Position numbers and translations under genes: made by a program. From Marinilabiliaceae bacterium (GTDB lineage: Bacteria; Bacteroidota; Bacteroidia; Bacteroidales; Marinilabiliaceae), in contig JABUTU010000102.1 of NCBI GenBank assembly GCA_021443545.1, forward strand, positions 1 to 38,247: a DNA stretch of 38,247 bases, written 5' to 3'. This document shows, one piece after another, positions 22,607-32,354 of this stretch (position 1 is the first letter of the stretch; the number at the start of each line of letters is the position of its first letter). Below the pieces are notes generated by a model. The model saw only the letters and a program-made list of their open reading frames with translations, made no database searches and was not told the origin of the DNA.

Positions 22607-24772
22607 GTGCGCATATCTTTGACATATATATACTTGTTCCTGTTTTGTTTCCTATGTAGCGCTGCTAATGGGGGAGGGGATGAATTTCCAGAGAATGAGG
22701 AGTCGGAATACTTAGTAGAGGATCCAATAGTAGCTCTGCAGGATTCGCTTGACATACACATGGGATTGCTCCAGGCTATAGCTGATGCCGATACGTTGTT
22801 GGCCGTGGCGCAAATCGAAGGTGATGAGTCTGCAATGAACTACGCATATAAGGGAAAAGTAGTTGCTCTGTTTAACGCGTCACAGTATGCAATGGCAATC
22901 GAGTGTTCAGAATTTATTGAGACACATGCAGATTCTTTGCACTTCCCCGAGACAGACTTGTTTACAGTCTCATTCATTAAGACATTGTCATATATCGAAA
23001 TGGGAAAGTATCGCACAGCGATACGTATAGCTAAGGAGTTATATGAGAATGCAAATAATATTGACTTAGAGCGGGTCAGTGAAGTAGAAGTAATCAGAGC
23101 TAAGAGTAACGCCTTGCTGTGTATAGGATTGGCGAATAATGAGATGGGCCTGCCAGACGATGCTGTTGATAATATCAATAGGAGCGTAGATTTGATTCGT
23201 GAAGCGCGTTTGGAAAAAGAACTTAGTCTCAATATCGAAGATGCGCTGACCTATAGAATGCAGTGTTTAGTTGCGAGCTTGTCGCCAGAAGAGGCGTTGA
23301 AAGCAGTAGAACGTTACGATAAAGAACTTGACGAGTTTCAGCAAGAAGAGACAGGTGTTTTTCAAGGTGACTATTACCTACAGATGTACTTAGCGTATGT
23401 TGATGTATATGTAAGACTTGGTCGTTATCAGCCCGCACGAGATTATTTGCAGTTTGCCGATGAAGTTATAAGTGAGAATGACATTTCAAATGCCTTATTA
23501 GGAGAGGTGTATACAGTAAAGGCAAGTTATTATCGATTTACTGGAGATTCGCAAGTTGCTATAGCATATGCTGATTCAGCGATAAATCTTTTCAGGAATA
23601 TCAAGAAACCAACTCTTGTAATGAAGTCTCTTTCATTGAAGATGTTGGCTCTGCATAATGCTTCAAGGCATTCAGAGGTGTATGACGTAGCAAATAAATT
23701 GATACAACTCAAAGACTCCTTTAATACTGAGGTGTTCAATTCATCGGTAGACGAGATGCAGACCATTCTGAATGTAGATCGTTTGGAGTCAGACAAGGCG
23801 AAGCTTAAATCGCGACTGTTGACAGGCGGTTTGGTAGTTGTTGTTCTTGTTTTGGCGACGATAGTTGGTTTTGTGGTTATGAAACGCCGGCAAGATGCTA
23901 AAGAGAAGAAGATGCTCTCCGAACAGCGCGAACAATTGCGCATTCAGGTTGCTGAGCAGACAAAAGAGTTGAGGCAGCAGAAAGAGACGATTGAAGAGGC
24001 CAACAAGAGTATTACAGACAGTATAACATACGCAAAGCGAATCCAGAACTCCATCTTACCTGATTTTAGTTTGTTTGTAGACGGCAATCTATCGGTAACC
24101 AGCGCTTTTGCCTTTTATTTGCCTTGCCACATTGTGAGTGGTGACTTCTATTGGGCTATGCGTAGAGAGCACTATACACTTATAGCATGTGTTGACTGTA
24201 CCGGACACGGAGTGCCAGGAGCCTTTATGAGTATGATAGGTACAACAATTCTTGGTGATGTATGCCGGCAGGAACAATTGCCAGAACCATCAGAGATTCT
24301 TGAGCAGCTACATGACAATCTTGCGCGAGTCCTCAAGCAGAACGGAGAAGATGGGGCATGGGATGGAATGGATATAGCAATAATGTGTTTTGATAGTCAG
24401 GCAATGACAGTCAAACTCTCATCCGCATCAAGAACTTCCTATATATGTACGGAAGAGGGCGTTCAGGTAGATAAGGGGGTTAAGCGCGGAATTGGAGACA
24501 GGACATTGAGTCGCGAGATTCGACCATTCGAGACGACAACATATAATGTTAAACGAGGTGATGTAGTGTATATGACGACGGATGGATATCCAGATCAGTT
24601 TGGAGGACCACGAACTAAGCGCTTGATGGCTAAGGGAATTCAGTCGATAGTTGAAGAGGCTCGCTTATTGCCCTTTGAAGAGCAGAAAGATTTTATAGAG
24701 CACAAGTATTGGGAGTGGCGTGGCGAATGTGAGCAATTGGATGATATTACCTTTGTAGGAGTTCTTATTTAG
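22607..24772 (+). CDS. TPR-like sensor with SpoIIE-type (PP2C) phosphatase
   Basis: This 721-residue protein starts with a signal peptide (residues about 1-22). Helical TPR-like repeats follow (about 45-390), then a membrane segment (LVVVVLVLATIVGFVVM, about 408-425) and a coiled coil (about 430-480). The C-terminal SpoIIE phosphatase carries GDFYWAM near 513, DCTGHGVPGAFMSMIGTTIL near 530, TTDGYPDQF near 660 and DDITFVG at the end. The phosphatase and linker (KRIQNSILPDF) closely resemble the protein at 3911, so the two share an output with different sensors. The start is GTG: an in-frame TAA lies at 22577-22579 and the next ATG is near 22760, beyond the signal peptide. The gene is not tightly coupled to recO and has its own promoter candidate. 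Confidence 0.86.
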   Translation: MRISLTYIYLFLFCFLCSAANGGGDEFPENEESEYLVEDPIVALQDSLDIHMGLLQAIADADTLLAVAQIEGDESAMNYAYKGKVVALFNASQYAMAIECSEFIETHADSLHFPETDLFTVSFIKTLSYIEMGKYRTAIRIAKELYENANNIDLERVSEVEVIRAKSNALLCIGLANNEMGLPDDAVDNINRSVDLIREARLEKELSLNIEDALTYRMQCLVASLSPEEALKAVERYDKELDEFQQEETGVFQGDYYLQMYLAYVDVYVRLGRYQPARDYLQFADEVISENDISNALLGEVYTVKASYYRFTGDSQVAIAYADSAINLFRNIKKPTLVMKSLSLKMLALHNASRHSEVYDVANKLIQLKDSFNTEVFNSSVDEMQTILNVDRLESDKAKLKSRLLTGGLVVVVLVLATIVGFVVMKRRQDAKEKKMLSEQREQLRIQVAEQTKELRQQKETIEEANKSITDSITYAKRIQNSILPDFSLFVDGNLSVTSAFAFYLPCHIVSGDFYWAMRREHYTLIACVDCTGHGVPGAFMSMIGTTILGDVCRQEQLPEPSEILEQLHDNLARVLKQNGEDGAWDGMDIAIMCFDSQAMTVKLSSASRTSYICTEEGVQVDKGVKRGIGDRTLSREIRPFETTTYNVKRGDVVYMTTDGYPDQFGGPRTKRLMAKGIQSIVEEARLLPFEEQKDFIEHKYWEWRGECEQLDDITFVGVLI

Positions 24773-24846
24773 TCATCATTAAAGCTAAAAATATTAAAAT
24801 TCCAAGTTTTTTCTTGCTGACTTGTAGTTTGTTGCGATAAAGTGTG

Positions 24847-24854
24847 TATATTTG
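24847..24854 (+). promoter_or_regulatory. Candidate -7 box of the ribosomal protein operon
   Basis: TATATTTG followed by C matches TAnnTTTG exactly. The -33 element is ambiguous: TTTG at 24828-24831 is 15 bases upstream (short) and CTTG at 24821-24824 is 22 upstream. The implied leader before rplC is about 95 bases. An independent promoter directly before rplC fits the absence of rpsJ. Confidence 0.55.
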
Positions 24855-24865
24855 CACGTTCAAAA

Positions 24866-24923
24866 AGACATGGGTTCGGTATGTCTATTCGAAAAATAAT
24901 AAAGAATAGATGTTAATGCGAAT
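24866..24923 (+). promoter_or_regulatory. Structured leader of the rplC operon with competing hairpins
   Basis: AGACAT at 24866-24871 pairs with ATGTCT at 24881-24886 around a nine-base loop. The perfect seven-base repeat TCTATTC at 24884-24890 with GAATAGA at 24904-24910 shares bases 24884-24886, so the two hairpins exclude one another. ATTCG at 24887-24891 with CGAAT at 24919-24923 is a third option. Such alternatives are typical of autoregulated ribosomal leaders (L4 controls the S10 operon in E. coli), but no match to a known leader motif is claimed. A tiny frame MSIRKIIKNRC at 24881-24916 also occurs. Confidence 0.4.
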
Positions 24924-24958
24924 CTAATCTTTAATAAATTAACAAACAAATTAAAGTA

Positions 24959-25576
24959 ATGCCAGGATTAATTGGAAGAAAAATCGGAATGACATCCGTT
25001 TTCAGTGCTGAGGGAAAGAATATTCCATGCACTGTTATCGAAGCTGGCCCTTGCCAAGTTACGCAGGTTAAGACTGTCGCAACCGATGGCTATGAAGCAG
25101 TTCAACTCGCATTTGACGAGAAGAAGGAGAAGCACACCACATCAGCGATGATGGGTCACTTCAAGAAAGCAACTGTAGCTCCACAGCGTAAGTTGGTGGA
25201 GTTTGATGGTTTCGAGAAGGAGCTCGCTCTTGGTGAGGCAGTGACAGTTGACATCTTTGAGGAGAACCAGTTTGTGGACGTGGTTGGTATCTCGAAGGGT
25301 AAAGGATTTCAGGGTGTAGTTAAGCGTCATGGCTTTGGCGGTGTAGGCGAGGCTACCCATGGTCAGCACAACCGTCTTCGTGCTCCAGGTTCAATGGGTG
25401 CATCATCTTACCCATCTCGCGTATTCAAGGGCATGCGTATGGCAGGCCGTACAGGTGGCGATCGTGTGAAGATCGAAAACCTGAAGATTATTAAGGTTAT
25501 CCCAGAGAACAACCTTCTTATTGTGAAGGGAAGTGTTCCAGGGTGTAAAGGTTCATATTTAATTATCGAGAAATAA
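24959..25576 (+). CDS. rplC: 50S ribosomal protein L3
   Basis: This 205-residue L3 is an early assembly protein of the large subunit that reaches towards the peptidyl-transferase centre. It starts [15 protein letters not shown], and the loop [17 protein letters not shown] and APGSMG...[13 protein letters not shown] are diagnostic. Where E. coli L3 has QNQTPGK with a methylated glutamine, this protein reads ASSYPSR, so that modification site appears absent. It is the first gene of the cluster here, without rpsJ in front, and overlaps rplD by one base (TAATG). Confidence 0.97.
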   Translation: MPGLIGRKIGMTSVFSAEGKNIPCTVIEAGPCQVTQVKTVATDGYEAVQLAFDEKKEKHTTSAMMGHFKKATVAPQRKLVEFDGFEKELALGEAVTVDIFEENQFVDVVGISKGKGFQGVVKRHGFGGVGEATHGQHNRLRAPGSMGASSYPSRVFKGMRMAGRTGGDRVKIENLKIIKVIPENNLLIVKGSVPGCKGSYLIIEK

Positions 25577-26205
25577 TGGAGCTCAGCGTATTAAATAAGG
25601 AAGGAAAAGAGACAGGACGTAAGGTACAGTTGCCAGACGCTGTTTTCGCAGTGGAGCCTAATGACCACGCTATCTATTTGGACGTAAAGCAGTTTCTCGC
25701 TAATAATCGTCAGGGTACTCATAAGTCGAAGGAGCGTGCTGAAGTAGCAGGTTCAACTCGTAAGATTAAGAAGCAGAAGGGTACAGGTGGTGCTCGTGCA
25801 GGTGCATTAAAGTCACCAGTATTCATTGGTGGTGGTCGAGTTTTCGGACCACGTCCACGCAACTACTCTTTCAAGTTGAATAAGCAACTTAAGCAGCTTG
25901 CACGAGTTTCTGCACTCTCATACAAAGCAAAGGAACAGCAAATAATTGTTGTTGAGGACTTTGTAATGGAGCAGCCAAAGACAAAGGAGATTGTTTCAAT
26001 GCAGAAGAATCTCAACACGTTCGGCAATCGTCAGTTACTTGTTCTGTCGGACTACAACGACAACATATTTGTATCATCTCGCAATATCGAGAAGAGCGAG
26101 GTTACCGTTGTAGCTGATTTGAATACTTATGACATCATGAAAGCAAAAAGCTTGGTATTCTTCGAGAGTGCTATAGCTTCTTTAACGCCTAAAAACGAAG
26201 AATAA
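25576..26205 (+). CDS. rplD: 50S ribosomal protein L4
   Basis: This 209-residue L4 binds 23S rRNA, and its extended loop (KQKGTGGARAGALKSPVFIGGG, about 64-85) lines the narrowest part of the peptide exit tunnel. The later GPRPRNYSFKLNKQLKQLA is conserved. L4 represses its own S10 operon in E. coli; whether it does so here through the leader before rplC is an inference. It is translationally coupled to rplC. Confidence 0.97.
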   Translation: MELSVLNKEGKETGRKVQLPDAVFAVEPNDHAIYLDVKQFLANNRQGTHKSKERAEVAGSTRKIKKQKGTGGARAGALKSPVFIGGGRVFGPRPRNYSFKLNKQLKQLARVSALSYKAKEQQIIVVEDFVMEQPKTKEIVSMQKNLNTFGNRQLLVLSDYNDNIFVSSRNIEKSEVTVVADLNTYDIMKAKSLVFFESAIASLTPKNEE

Positions 26206-26207
26206 AG

Positions 26208-26504
26208 ATGAGCATAATAGTTAAGCCGTTGGTAACCGAGAAGGCAAATGCCATAACGGAGAAGAAGAACAATCGCTTCTCTTTTGTAGTTGTAAAGGAT
26301 GCGTCGAAAGACGACATCAAGAAGGCGATTGAAGACCTCTATAATGTAAATGTGGAGAAGGTGAACACATTGATAGCTCCAGCAAAGCGTAAGAGTCGCT
26401 ATACAAAGGCTGGCATGATCAATGGAAGTGTTCCTTCATACAAGAAGGCCATAGTAACATTAGCTGAGGGTCAGACAATTGATTTTTATAGCAATATCCA
26501 ATAA
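26208..26504 (+). CDS. rplW: 50S ribosomal protein L23
   Basis: This 98-residue L23 sits at the exit of the peptide tunnel and docks trigger factor and SRP. VKPLVTEKANAITEKKNNRFSF and the DLYNVNVEKVNTL segment are the family core. It starts two bases after the rplD stop. Confidence 0.96.
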   Translation: MSIIVKPLVTEKANAITEKKNNRFSFVVVKDASKDDIKKAIEDLYNVNVEKVNTLIAPAKRKSRYTKAGMINGSVPSYKKAIVTLAEGQTIDFYSNIQ

Positions 26505-26510
26505 GCAGAG

Positions 26511-27335
26511 ATGGCAGTTAGAAAGTTAAAGCCCACAACACCTGGGCAGAGAAACAAAGTTATTGGTACGTTCGATACGATTACATCGAGCACACCAGAG
26601 AAGTCCTTGCTTCGCCCTCTGAAGAAGACGGGTGGTCGCAACAACACTGGCAAGATGACGATGCGTTATATTGGTGGTGGAAGTAAGAGGAAGTATAGAG
26701 TAATCGATTTTAAGAGGAATAAAGACGGTGTTCCAGCAGTGGTTGATTCTATTCAGTACGATCCAAATCGTAGTGCGAGAATTGCCTTGGTAGTTTATGA
26801 GGATGGCGAAAAGAGCTATATCCTTGCTCCAGCTGGATTGCAGGTAGGCCAGACGGTGATGTCTGGAGCTGATGCCGTTCCTGAAGTTGGAAACACACTT
26901 CCACTTAGTGTTATGCCTCTTGGTACTATAATCCATAATATAGAGCTCCGTCCAGGACAGGGAGGTATTATGGCTCGTAGTGCAGGTACATTCGCTCAGT
27001 TGGCTGCTCGTGATGGCGGTTATGCTGTGATTAAGTTGCCTTCAGGAGAGACACGTATGGTTCTCGTGGGTTGCAGGGCTACAGTAGGTACTGTAAGCAA
27101 TTCAGACCATGCGCTTGAATCATCAGGTAAGGCAGGTCGCTCTCGTTGGCAGGGTCGTCGTCCACGTGTTCGTGGTGTAGTAATGAACCCAGTAGATCAC
27201 CCAATGGGTGGTGGTGAAGGTCGCGCAAGCGGTGGTCACCCACGCTCACGTAAGGGTCTCTTGGCTAAGGGCTACAAGACACGTCGTCCAAAGAAGAGTA
27301 CGTCGAAGTTTATCATTGAAAGACGTAAGAAGTAA
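26511..27335 (+). CDS. rplB: 50S ribosomal protein L2
   Basis: This 274-residue L2 is a primary 23S-binding protein needed for subunit joining and peptidyl transfer. It begins [38 protein letters not shown] and the C-terminal [19 protein letters not shown] with its conserved histidines are present. Length is standard. It follows rplW by six bases. Confidence 0.97.
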   Translation: MAVRKLKPTTPGQRNKVIGTFDTITSSTPEKSLLRPLKKTGGRNNTGKMTMRYIGGGSKRKYRVIDFKRNKDGVPAVVDSIQYDPNRSARIALVVYEDGEKSYILAPAGLQVGQTVMSGADAVPEVGNTLPLSVMPLGTIIHNIELRPGQGGIMARSAGTFAQLAARDGGYAVIKLPSGETRMVLVGCRATVGTVSNSDHALESSGKAGRSRWQGRRPRVRGVVMNPVDHPMGGGEGRASGGHPRSRKGLLAKGYKTRRPKKSTSKFIIERRKK

Positions 27336-27357
27336 CACAGCGTAAGAAAAAAGAATT

Positions 27358-27624
27358 ATGAGCAGATCATTAAAAAAAGGCCCATTCATCAGCATAAAGT
27401 TAGAGAAGAAGGTTCTTGCCATGAATGAAAGTGGTAAGAAGTCTGTTGTGAAGACTTGGTCGCGTGCGTCCATGATTTCTCCGGATTTTGTGGGTCACAC
27501 GATAGCTGTGCATAACGGTAACAAGTTTATTCCTGTTTATGTGACAGAGAACATGGTTGGTCACAAGTTAGGAGAGTTTGCTCCTACACGTACATTCCGC
27601 GGTCATGGCGGCAACAAGAAGTAA
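27358..27624 (+). CDS. rpsS: 30S ribosomal protein S19
   Basis: This 88-residue S19 binds 16S rRNA in the head of the small subunit with S13. [31 protein letters not shown] and [16 protein letters not shown] are diagnostic and full length. Confidence 0.97.
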   Translation: MSRSLKKGPFISIKLEKKVLAMNESGKKSVVKTWSRASMISPDFVGHTIAVHNGNKFIPVYVTENMVGHKLGEFAPTRTFRGHGGNKK

Positions 27625-27664
27625 TGTGACTGCCTAAGTATTTAACTTTAAAGAAGAAACAAAA

Positions 27665-28078
27665 ATGGGCAATAGAAAGAAAGTAGTTGCAGATGCTCGC
27701 AAAGAGGCGAATAAGTCGCTCTATTTTGCGAAACTTCGCAATGTCCCAACATCTCCTCGTAAGATGCGAATTGTTGCAGATATGATTCGTGGCAAGGAGG
27801 TATATTTGGCTCTTGATATGCTTAAGTTCTCGACAAAGGAGGCAGCTTCACGTATGGAGAAGCTTTTGCTCTCTGCAATCGATAACTGGAAGCAGAAGAA
27901 TGTAGGTGCTGATGTAGAGAGTGCAAATCTCTATGTTAAGTCTGTAGCAGTTGACTCAGCTCGCATATTAAAGCGTCTGCGTCCTGCACCACAGGGTCGT
28001 GCGCATCGTATTCGTAAGCGTTCAAATCATGTAACGCTTTTCGTTGCAAGTAAAGAAACCACAACTGAAGAAAAATAA
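27665..28078 (+). CDS. rplV: 50S ribosomal protein L22
   Basis: This 137-residue L22 contributes a hairpin to the wall of the exit tunnel. Diagnostic stretches are [20 protein letters not shown], the SAIDNW motif, and [21 protein letters not shown] short acidic tail (TTTEEK) extends the C-terminus. The 40 bases before it are A-rich, without a Shine-Dalgarno site. Confidence 0.96.
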   Translation: MGNRKKVVADARKEANKSLYFAKLRNVPTSPRKMRIVADMIRGKEVYLALDMLKFSTKEAASRMEKLLLSAIDNWKQKNVGADVESANLYVKSVAVDSARILKRLRPAPQGRAHRIRKRSNHVTLFVASKETTTEEK

Positions 28079-28085
28079 GAGCTAA

Positions 28086-28820
28086 ATGGGACAGAAAGTA
28101 AATCCAATAAGCAATAGATTAGGTATCACGCGTGGCTGGGATTCAAGCTGGTTCGGAGGTAAGAATTTCGGTGATAAGCTTGTTGAGGACGACAAGATTC
28201 GCAAATACCTTAATGTACGTTTGGCAAAGGCTATGATTTCCCGTGTGGTTATCGAGCGTACTCTTAAAATGGTAACAGTGACAGTGTTTACAGCACGTCC
28301 AGGCATAATCATAGGTAAGGGAGGTCAAGACGTAGACAAACTCAAGGAAGAGTTAAAGAAGATTACAGATAAGGATGTTCAAATCAACATCTCTGAGGTT
28401 AAACGCCCAGATCTTGATGCAAACATCGTTGCTAACAATATTGCACGTCAGCTTGAGGGTCGTGTAGCTTATCGTAGAGCTATCAAGACAGCTATTGCAT
28501 CAACAATGCGTAGCAGTGCTGAGGGAATCAAGATATTGATTAGCGGTCGTCTGAATGGCGCAGAAATGGCACGTGCCGAGATGTTTAAAGAGGGACGTAC
28601 TCCTCTTCATACATTCCGTGCAGACATTGATTTCTGCCAGGCAGAGGCACGTACGAAGATGGGTTGCATTGGCATCAAGGTTTGGATATGTAAGGGTGAG
28701 GTTTATGGCAAACGAGATCTTACACTTAACATTGGTGGCAAAGAGGCTCAGTCTTCTAATAACTCAGGTTCTCGAAACGGCGATCGTGGTCCTAAGAGAA
28801 GAAAAACTAATAGTAAGTAA
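28086..28820 (+). CDS. rpsC: 30S ribosomal protein S3
   Basis: This 244-residue S3 forms part of the mRNA entry channel. The KH domain is clear ([24 protein letters not shown], about residues 65-88), and the C-terminal domain shows [24 protein letters not shown] basic, serine/asparagine-rich tail follows. Confidence 0.97.
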   Translation: MGQKVNPISNRLGITRGWDSSWFGGKNFGDKLVEDDKIRKYLNVRLAKAMISRVVIERTLKMVTVTVFTARPGIIIGKGGQDVDKLKEELKKITDKDVQINISEVKRPDLDANIVANNIARQLEGRVAYRRAIKTAIASTMRSSAEGIKILISGRLNGAEMARAEMFKEGRTPLHTFRADIDFCQAEARTKMGCIGIKVWICKGEVYGKRDLTLNIGGKEAQSSNNSGSRNGDRGPKRRKTNSK

Positions 28821-28841
28821 TCATCTTTTAACTTTTGAACG

Positions 28842-29273
28842 ATGTTACAGCCTAGAAAAGTAAAATACAGAAGGCCGCAGAAAGGCCGTGCGAAGGGATT
28901 CGCCCACAGAGGAACTGAACTCGCATTTGGTTCGTTCGGAATCAAAGCTCTTCAGACAATGTGGCTCACTGGCCGTCAGATAGAGGCTGCTCGTATCGCA
29001 GTTACGCGTTATATGCAGCGCCAGGGTCAGATATGGATACGTATATTTCCAGATAAGCCTATCACAAAGAAACCTGCCGATGTCCGCATGGGTAAAGGTA
29101 AGGGTAATCCAGAGGGATTTGTTGCTCCTGTTACCCCAGGACGTATACTGATCGAGTGTGAGGGTGTGTCATACGAGGTAGCCAAAGAGGCACTTCGTCT
29201 CGCAGCTCAGAAGTTACCAATTACAACAAAGTTTGTTGTACGTCGTGACTATGTTGAATCCCAAAATATTTAA
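28842..29273 (+). CDS. rplP: 50S ribosomal protein L16
   Basis: This 143-residue L16 contacts the A-site tRNA region of the large subunit. It begins [41 protein letters not shown] and [20 protein letters not shown] are characteristic. Full length. Confidence 0.97.
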   Translation: MLQPRKVKYRRPQKGRAKGFAHRGTELAFGSFGIKALQTMWLTGRQIEAARIAVTRYMQRQGQIWIRIFPDKPITKKPADVRMGKGKGNPEGFVAPVTPGRILIECEGVSYEVAKEALRLAAQKLPITTKFVVRRDYVESQNI

Positions 29274-29278
29274 TTAAG

Positions 29279-29476
29279 ATGAAAGTAGTAGATATCAAAG
29301 GGATGTCAGTAGCTGAGCTCAATGAGAAACTGGCAATCGAGCGTAGAGAGCTCCAGCAGTTGGAGCTTCAGCATGTTCTCTCTCCAATAGAGAACCCAAT
29401 GAAGATACGTCAGAAACGTCGTGATATAGCACGAATGATGACAATTCTCAGCCAAAAACAATTAACAGAAAAATAA
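29279..29476 (+). CDS. rpmC: 50S ribosomal protein L29
   Basis: This 65-residue, two-helix L29 lies at the tunnel exit beside L23. [26 protein letters not shown] and the end [19 protein letters not shown] fit the family. It follows rplP by five bases. Confidence 0.95.
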   Translation: MKVVDIKGMSVAELNEKLAIERRELQQLELQHVLSPIENPMKIRQKRRDIARMMTILSQKQLTEK

Positions 29477-29484
29477 CAAACGCG

Positions 29485-29742
29485 ATGGAAGAAAGAAATC
29501 TTAGAAAAGAGCGCATCGGTATTGTCATCAGTGACAAGATGGATAAGTCTGTTGTTGTTGCGGTAGAGATACGCGAGAAGCACGCTATGTATGGAAAGTT
29601 TGTCAAGAAGACAAAGAAGTTCCATGTGCACGATGAGAAGAACGATGCTCATATAGGTGATACAATCCGTATCATGGAGACTCGTCCTTTGAGTAAAACA
29701 AAACGTTGGAGAATGGTTGAAATAATCGAAAGGGCTAAGTAA
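29485..29742 (+). CDS. rpsQ: 30S ribosomal protein S17
   Basis: This 85-residue OB-fold protein binds the 5' domain of 16S r[55 protein letters not shown] are the family core. Complete, two bases before rplN. Confidence 0.96.
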   Translation: MEERNLRKERIGIVISDKMDKSVVVAVEIREKHAMYGKFVKKTKKFHVHDEKNDAHIGDTIRIMETRPLSKTKRWRMVEIIERAK

Positions 29743-29744
29743 AA

Positions 29745-30110
29745 ATGATACAGACAGAATCAAGACTCTCGGTAGCAGACAATAGTGGAGCTAAAGAGGT
29801 TCTCTGCATCCATGTTTTGGGTGGAAGCCTTAAAAAGTATGCCACAGTTGGTGACCGTATCGTTGTTACCGTAAAGAATGCTCTGCCTTCGAGCGATATG
29901 AAGAAGGGTACAGTAAGCAAGGCAGTTGTTGTACGTACCAAGAAAGAAATCAGACGTGCAGACGGTTCGTACATCCGTTTCGATGATAACGCATGTGTTC
30001 TCTTGAACAACGCAGGTGAGATGCGTGGTACACGTATCTTCGGTCCTGTTGCTCGTGAGCTACGTGACGGATATATGAAGATAGTTTCTTTGGCACCTGA
30101 GGTTATTTAA
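29745..30110 (+). CDS. rplN: 50S ribosomal protein L14
   Basis: This 121-residue L14 forms an intersubunit bridge and receives the silencing factor Rsf[32 protein letters not shown] and [15 protein letters not shown] are diagnostic. Full length. Confidence 0.97.
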   Translation: MIQTESRLSVADNSGAKEVLCIHVLGGSLKKYATVGDRIVVTVKNALPSSDMKKGTVSKAVVVRTKKEIRRADGSYIRFDDNACVLLNNAGEMRGTRIFGPVARELRDGYMKIVSLAPEVI

Positions 30111-30127
30111 TTGTAAATCGTTAGACA

Positions 30128-30445
30128 ATGTCAAAGGTAAACATCAAAAAAGGCGATATCGTCATAGTTTTAGCTGGCGAAGACAAGGGTAAGGAGGGCA
30201 AAGTGCTCTCAGTTGACCCAAAGAAGAACCGCGCAGTTGTTGAGGGTGTGAACATGATGAAGAAGCACACCAAGCCAAGCGCAGGAAATCCTCAGGGTGG
30301 CATCGTAGAGAAAGAGGCCTCAATCGATTTGTCAAACCTCAATCTCAAGGATCCTAAGACAGGTAAACCAACACGTGTTAAAATCGTGTCTGAGGATGGT
30401 AAGAAAGTAAGAGTTTCCAAAAAATCAGGGGAGGAGATCAAATAA
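30128..30445 (+). CDS. rplX: 50S ribosomal protein L24
   Basis: This 105-residue assembly initiator of the large subunit carries the KOW motif ([23 protein letters not shown]) and [20 protein letters not shown]. It overlaps rplE by one base (TAATG). Confidence 0.96.
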   Translation: MSKVNIKKGDIVIVLAGEDKGKEGKVLSVDPKKNRAVVEGVNMMKKHTKPSAGNPQGGIVEKEASIDLSNLNLKDPKTGKPTRVKIVSEDGKKVRVSKKSGEEIK

Positions 30446-30993
30446 TGACTTACGTTCCATCATTGAAAAAGGTATACGAGGAGCAGGTTGTTCCCGCCTT
30501 GATGAAAGAGTTCGGTTACACTACTGTTATGCAGTGCCCGAAATTGGAGAAGATCGTAATCAACCAAGGTCTTGGTGATGCGACAGCTGACAAGAAGATT
30601 ATTGAGATTTCTCTTAAGGAGATTTCAGCAATCACAGGTCAGAAAGCAGTGGCAACCTTATCTAAAAAGGATATTGCTGGCTTTAAAGTTCGTAAAGGCA
30701 ATGCAATTGGTGTTAAGGTTACACTTCGCCGAGCAAAGATGTATGAATTCTTAGAGCGTCTTATAAAGGTTGCTCTTCCGCGTATCCGCGACTTCAACGG
30801 TATCGGTGGCAAGATGGACGGAAGAGGTAATTACACCCTTGGCGTTACCGAGCAGATTATTTTCCCAGAAATTAATATGGATTCGGTTACAAAAATTCAA
30901 GGAATGAATATTACCTTTGTGACCTCAGCGAATACCGATAAAGAGGCGCAAAGCCTTTTGTCAAACTTCGGTCTTCCATTTAAGCGCAAATAA
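30445..30993 (+). CDS. rplE: 50S ribosomal protein L5
   Basis: This 182-residue L5 binds 5S rRNA and the P-site tRNA elbow. [45 protein letters not shown] and RIRDFNGI followed by [16 protein letters not shown] are typical. Its start is coupled to the rplX stop. Confidence 0.97.
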   Translation: MTYVPSLKKVYEEQVVPALMKEFGYTTVMQCPKLEKIVINQGLGDATADKKIIEISLKEISAITGQKAVATLSKKDIAGFKVRKGNAIGVKVTLRRAKMYEFLERLIKVALPRIRDFNGIGGKMDGRGNYTLGVTEQIIFPEINMDSVTKIQGMNITFVTSANTDKEAQSLLSNFGLPFKRK

Positions 30994-31025
30994 GTACTTA
31001 GAAATAAAACTTTTAGAAGTATAAT

Positions 31026-31295
31026 ATGGCTAAAGAATCAATGAAGGCTCGCGAGGTTAAGCGTGCTAAGTTAGTTGCCAAATATGCAGAAAAAAGAGCT
31101 CAGTTGAAGGCTGAGGGCAATTATGTTGCCCTTCAGCTTCTCCCAAAGAACTCATGCCCAATCCGCATGCACAATCGTTGCAAGCTTTCTGGTCGTCCAA
31201 AAGGTTATATGCGTCAATTTGGCATTTCGCGTATCGCATTTCGCGAGTTGGCATCAGCAGGTCTTATTCCAGGTGTGAAGAAGGCAAGTTGGTAA
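31026..31295 (+). CDS. rpsN: 30S ribosomal protein S14, zinc-independent form
   Basis: This 89-residue S14 helps assemble the head of the small subunit. [45 protein letters not shown] and the end GVKKASW identify it. Only two cysteines occur and no paired CxxC motifs, so it is the long zinc-free type. Confidence 0.96.
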   Translation: MAKESMKAREVKRAKLVAKYAEKRAQLKAEGNYVALQLLPKNSCPIRMHNRCKLSGRPKGYMRQFGISRIAFRELASAGLIPGVKKASW

Positions 31296-31362
31296 GAAAC
31301 ATTTTATTTAAGTATTAAATATTGTCGTGCTACTGCGCGATCAATTTAAACTTTACATTTTT

Positions 31363-31761
31363 ATGGTTACAGATCCAGTATCAGACTTCCTGTCACGTAT
31401 CAGGAATGCCATTATGGCAAAGCATAGGGTCGTTGAGATCCCTGCTTCGAACTTGAAGAAAGGAATAACAAAGATTCTTTTTGATAAGGGTTATATCCTT
31501 AACTACAAGTTCATTGATGACAATAAGCAAGGTGTCATCAAGATTGCTCTCAAGTATGATCAGCAGACACGTGTTTCTGCTATCAAGGCTTTGAAGCGTG
31601 TTTCAACTCCAGGTCTTCGTAGCTACGCAGGCTATCGTGATATGCCTCGAGTATTGAACGGTCTTGGTATTGCTATTGTATCAACCTCAAAAGGTGTTAT
31701 GACCGATAAAGAGGCTCGTGCAGAGAAGATCGGTGGTGAGGTATTGTGCTACGTTTATTAA
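31363..31761 (+). CDS. rpsH: 30S ribosomal protein S8
   Basis: This 132-residue S8 binds the central domain of 16S rRNA and is the translational repressor of the spc operon in E. coli. It starts [18 protein letters not shown] chose the ATG at 31363, because a longer GTG start at 31327 would add a non-conserved tail. [19 protein letters not shown] and [18 protein letters not shown] are conserved. A Shine-Dalgarno-like site for rplF follows. Confidence 0.96.
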   Translation: MVTDPVSDFLSRIRNAIMAKHRVVEIPASNLKKGITKILFDKGYILNYKFIDDNKQGVIKIALKYDQQTRVSAIKALKRVSTPGLRSYAGYRDMPRVLNGLGIAIVSTSKGVMTDKEARAEKIGGEVLCYVY

Positions 31762-31762
31762 T

Positions 31763-31770
31763 AGAGGAGG
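31763..31770 (+). promoter_or_regulatory. Strong Shine-Dalgarno-like site before rplF
   Basis: AGAGGAGG is nine bases before the rplF ATG, in the 18-base gap after rpsH. Genes of this phylum, and most in this window, have A-rich start regions without such a site, so it stands out. Confidence 0.55.
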
Positions 31771-31779
31771 AAAAGAAAG

Positions 31780-32334
31780 ATGTCAAGAATTGGTAAATTG
31801 CCGGTTTCTATACCTTCGGGTGTAAGCGTAGAGGTTAAGGATAACGTCGTTAAGGTCAAGGGCCCTAAGGGCGAGCTCATGCAGAGTGTAAATCCTGCCA
31901 TCTCGTTGAAGATTGAGAATAACGAGATTGTATTTGAGTGCTCAAATCCTAATGACAAGCAGATTCACTCAATGCATGGTCTTTATCGTGCTTTGGTAAA
32001 CAACATGGTTGTAGGTGTATCTGAGGGTTACAAGAAGCAGATGGAGCTTGTAGGTGTTGGTTATCGTGCAACATCTCAGGGGCAGATGCTTGAGTTGTCA
32101 CTCGGTTATTCACATGCAATCAACTTTGAGCTTCCTAAAGAGGTTAAAGTTGAGGCCGTGACCGACCGTAAGAGCAACCCAATCATCACAGTTGAGTCGA
32201 TAGACAAGCAACTGCTTGGTCAGGTTTGTGCTAAGATTCGTTCTTTCCGTGCACCTGAACCTTATAAGGGCAAAGGTATTCGTTTTGTTGGTGAAGAGAT
32301 TCGTCGCAAGGCTGGTAAGTCTGCTAAAGTTTAA
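31780..32334 (+). CDS. rplF: 50S ribosomal protein L6
   Basis: This 184-residue L6 has the usual two repeated domains near the sarcin-ricin and stalk base. [27 protein letters not shown] and [25 protein letters not shown] are diagnostic. Complete. Confidence 0.97.
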   Translation: MSRIGKLPVSIPSGVSVEVKDNVVKVKGPKGELMQSVNPAISLKIENNEIVFECSNPNDKQIHSMHGLYRALVNNMVVGVSEGYKKQMELVGVGYRATSQGQMLELSLGYSHAINFELPKEVKVEAVTDRKSNPIITVESIDKQLLGQVCAKIRSFRAPEPYKGKGIRFVGEEIRRKAGKSAKV

Positions 32335-32354
32335 ACCGGTTAACATTTAATATT

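Noticed and set aside
22613-22620. TATCTTTG, an exact -7 box, just inside the TPR-SpoIIE gene
   Set aside because: Using it as promoter would remove the signal peptide, and the next ATG is at about 22760. A better spaced TTTG/TAATATTG pair lies upstream.
24881-24916. Eleven-codon frame MSIRKIIKNRC in the rplC leader as a regulatory leader peptide
   Set aside because: No run of regulatory codons and no start signal; more likely a by-product of the hairpin sequence.
28555-28863. 102-codon plus-strand frame overlapping rpsC
   Set aside because: Lies almost wholly inside rpsC in another frame and has no family features.
31327-31362. Longer GTG start for rpsH
   Set aside because: S8 proteins begin at about MxTDPxxDxLxRIRNA, which is the ATG at 31363.
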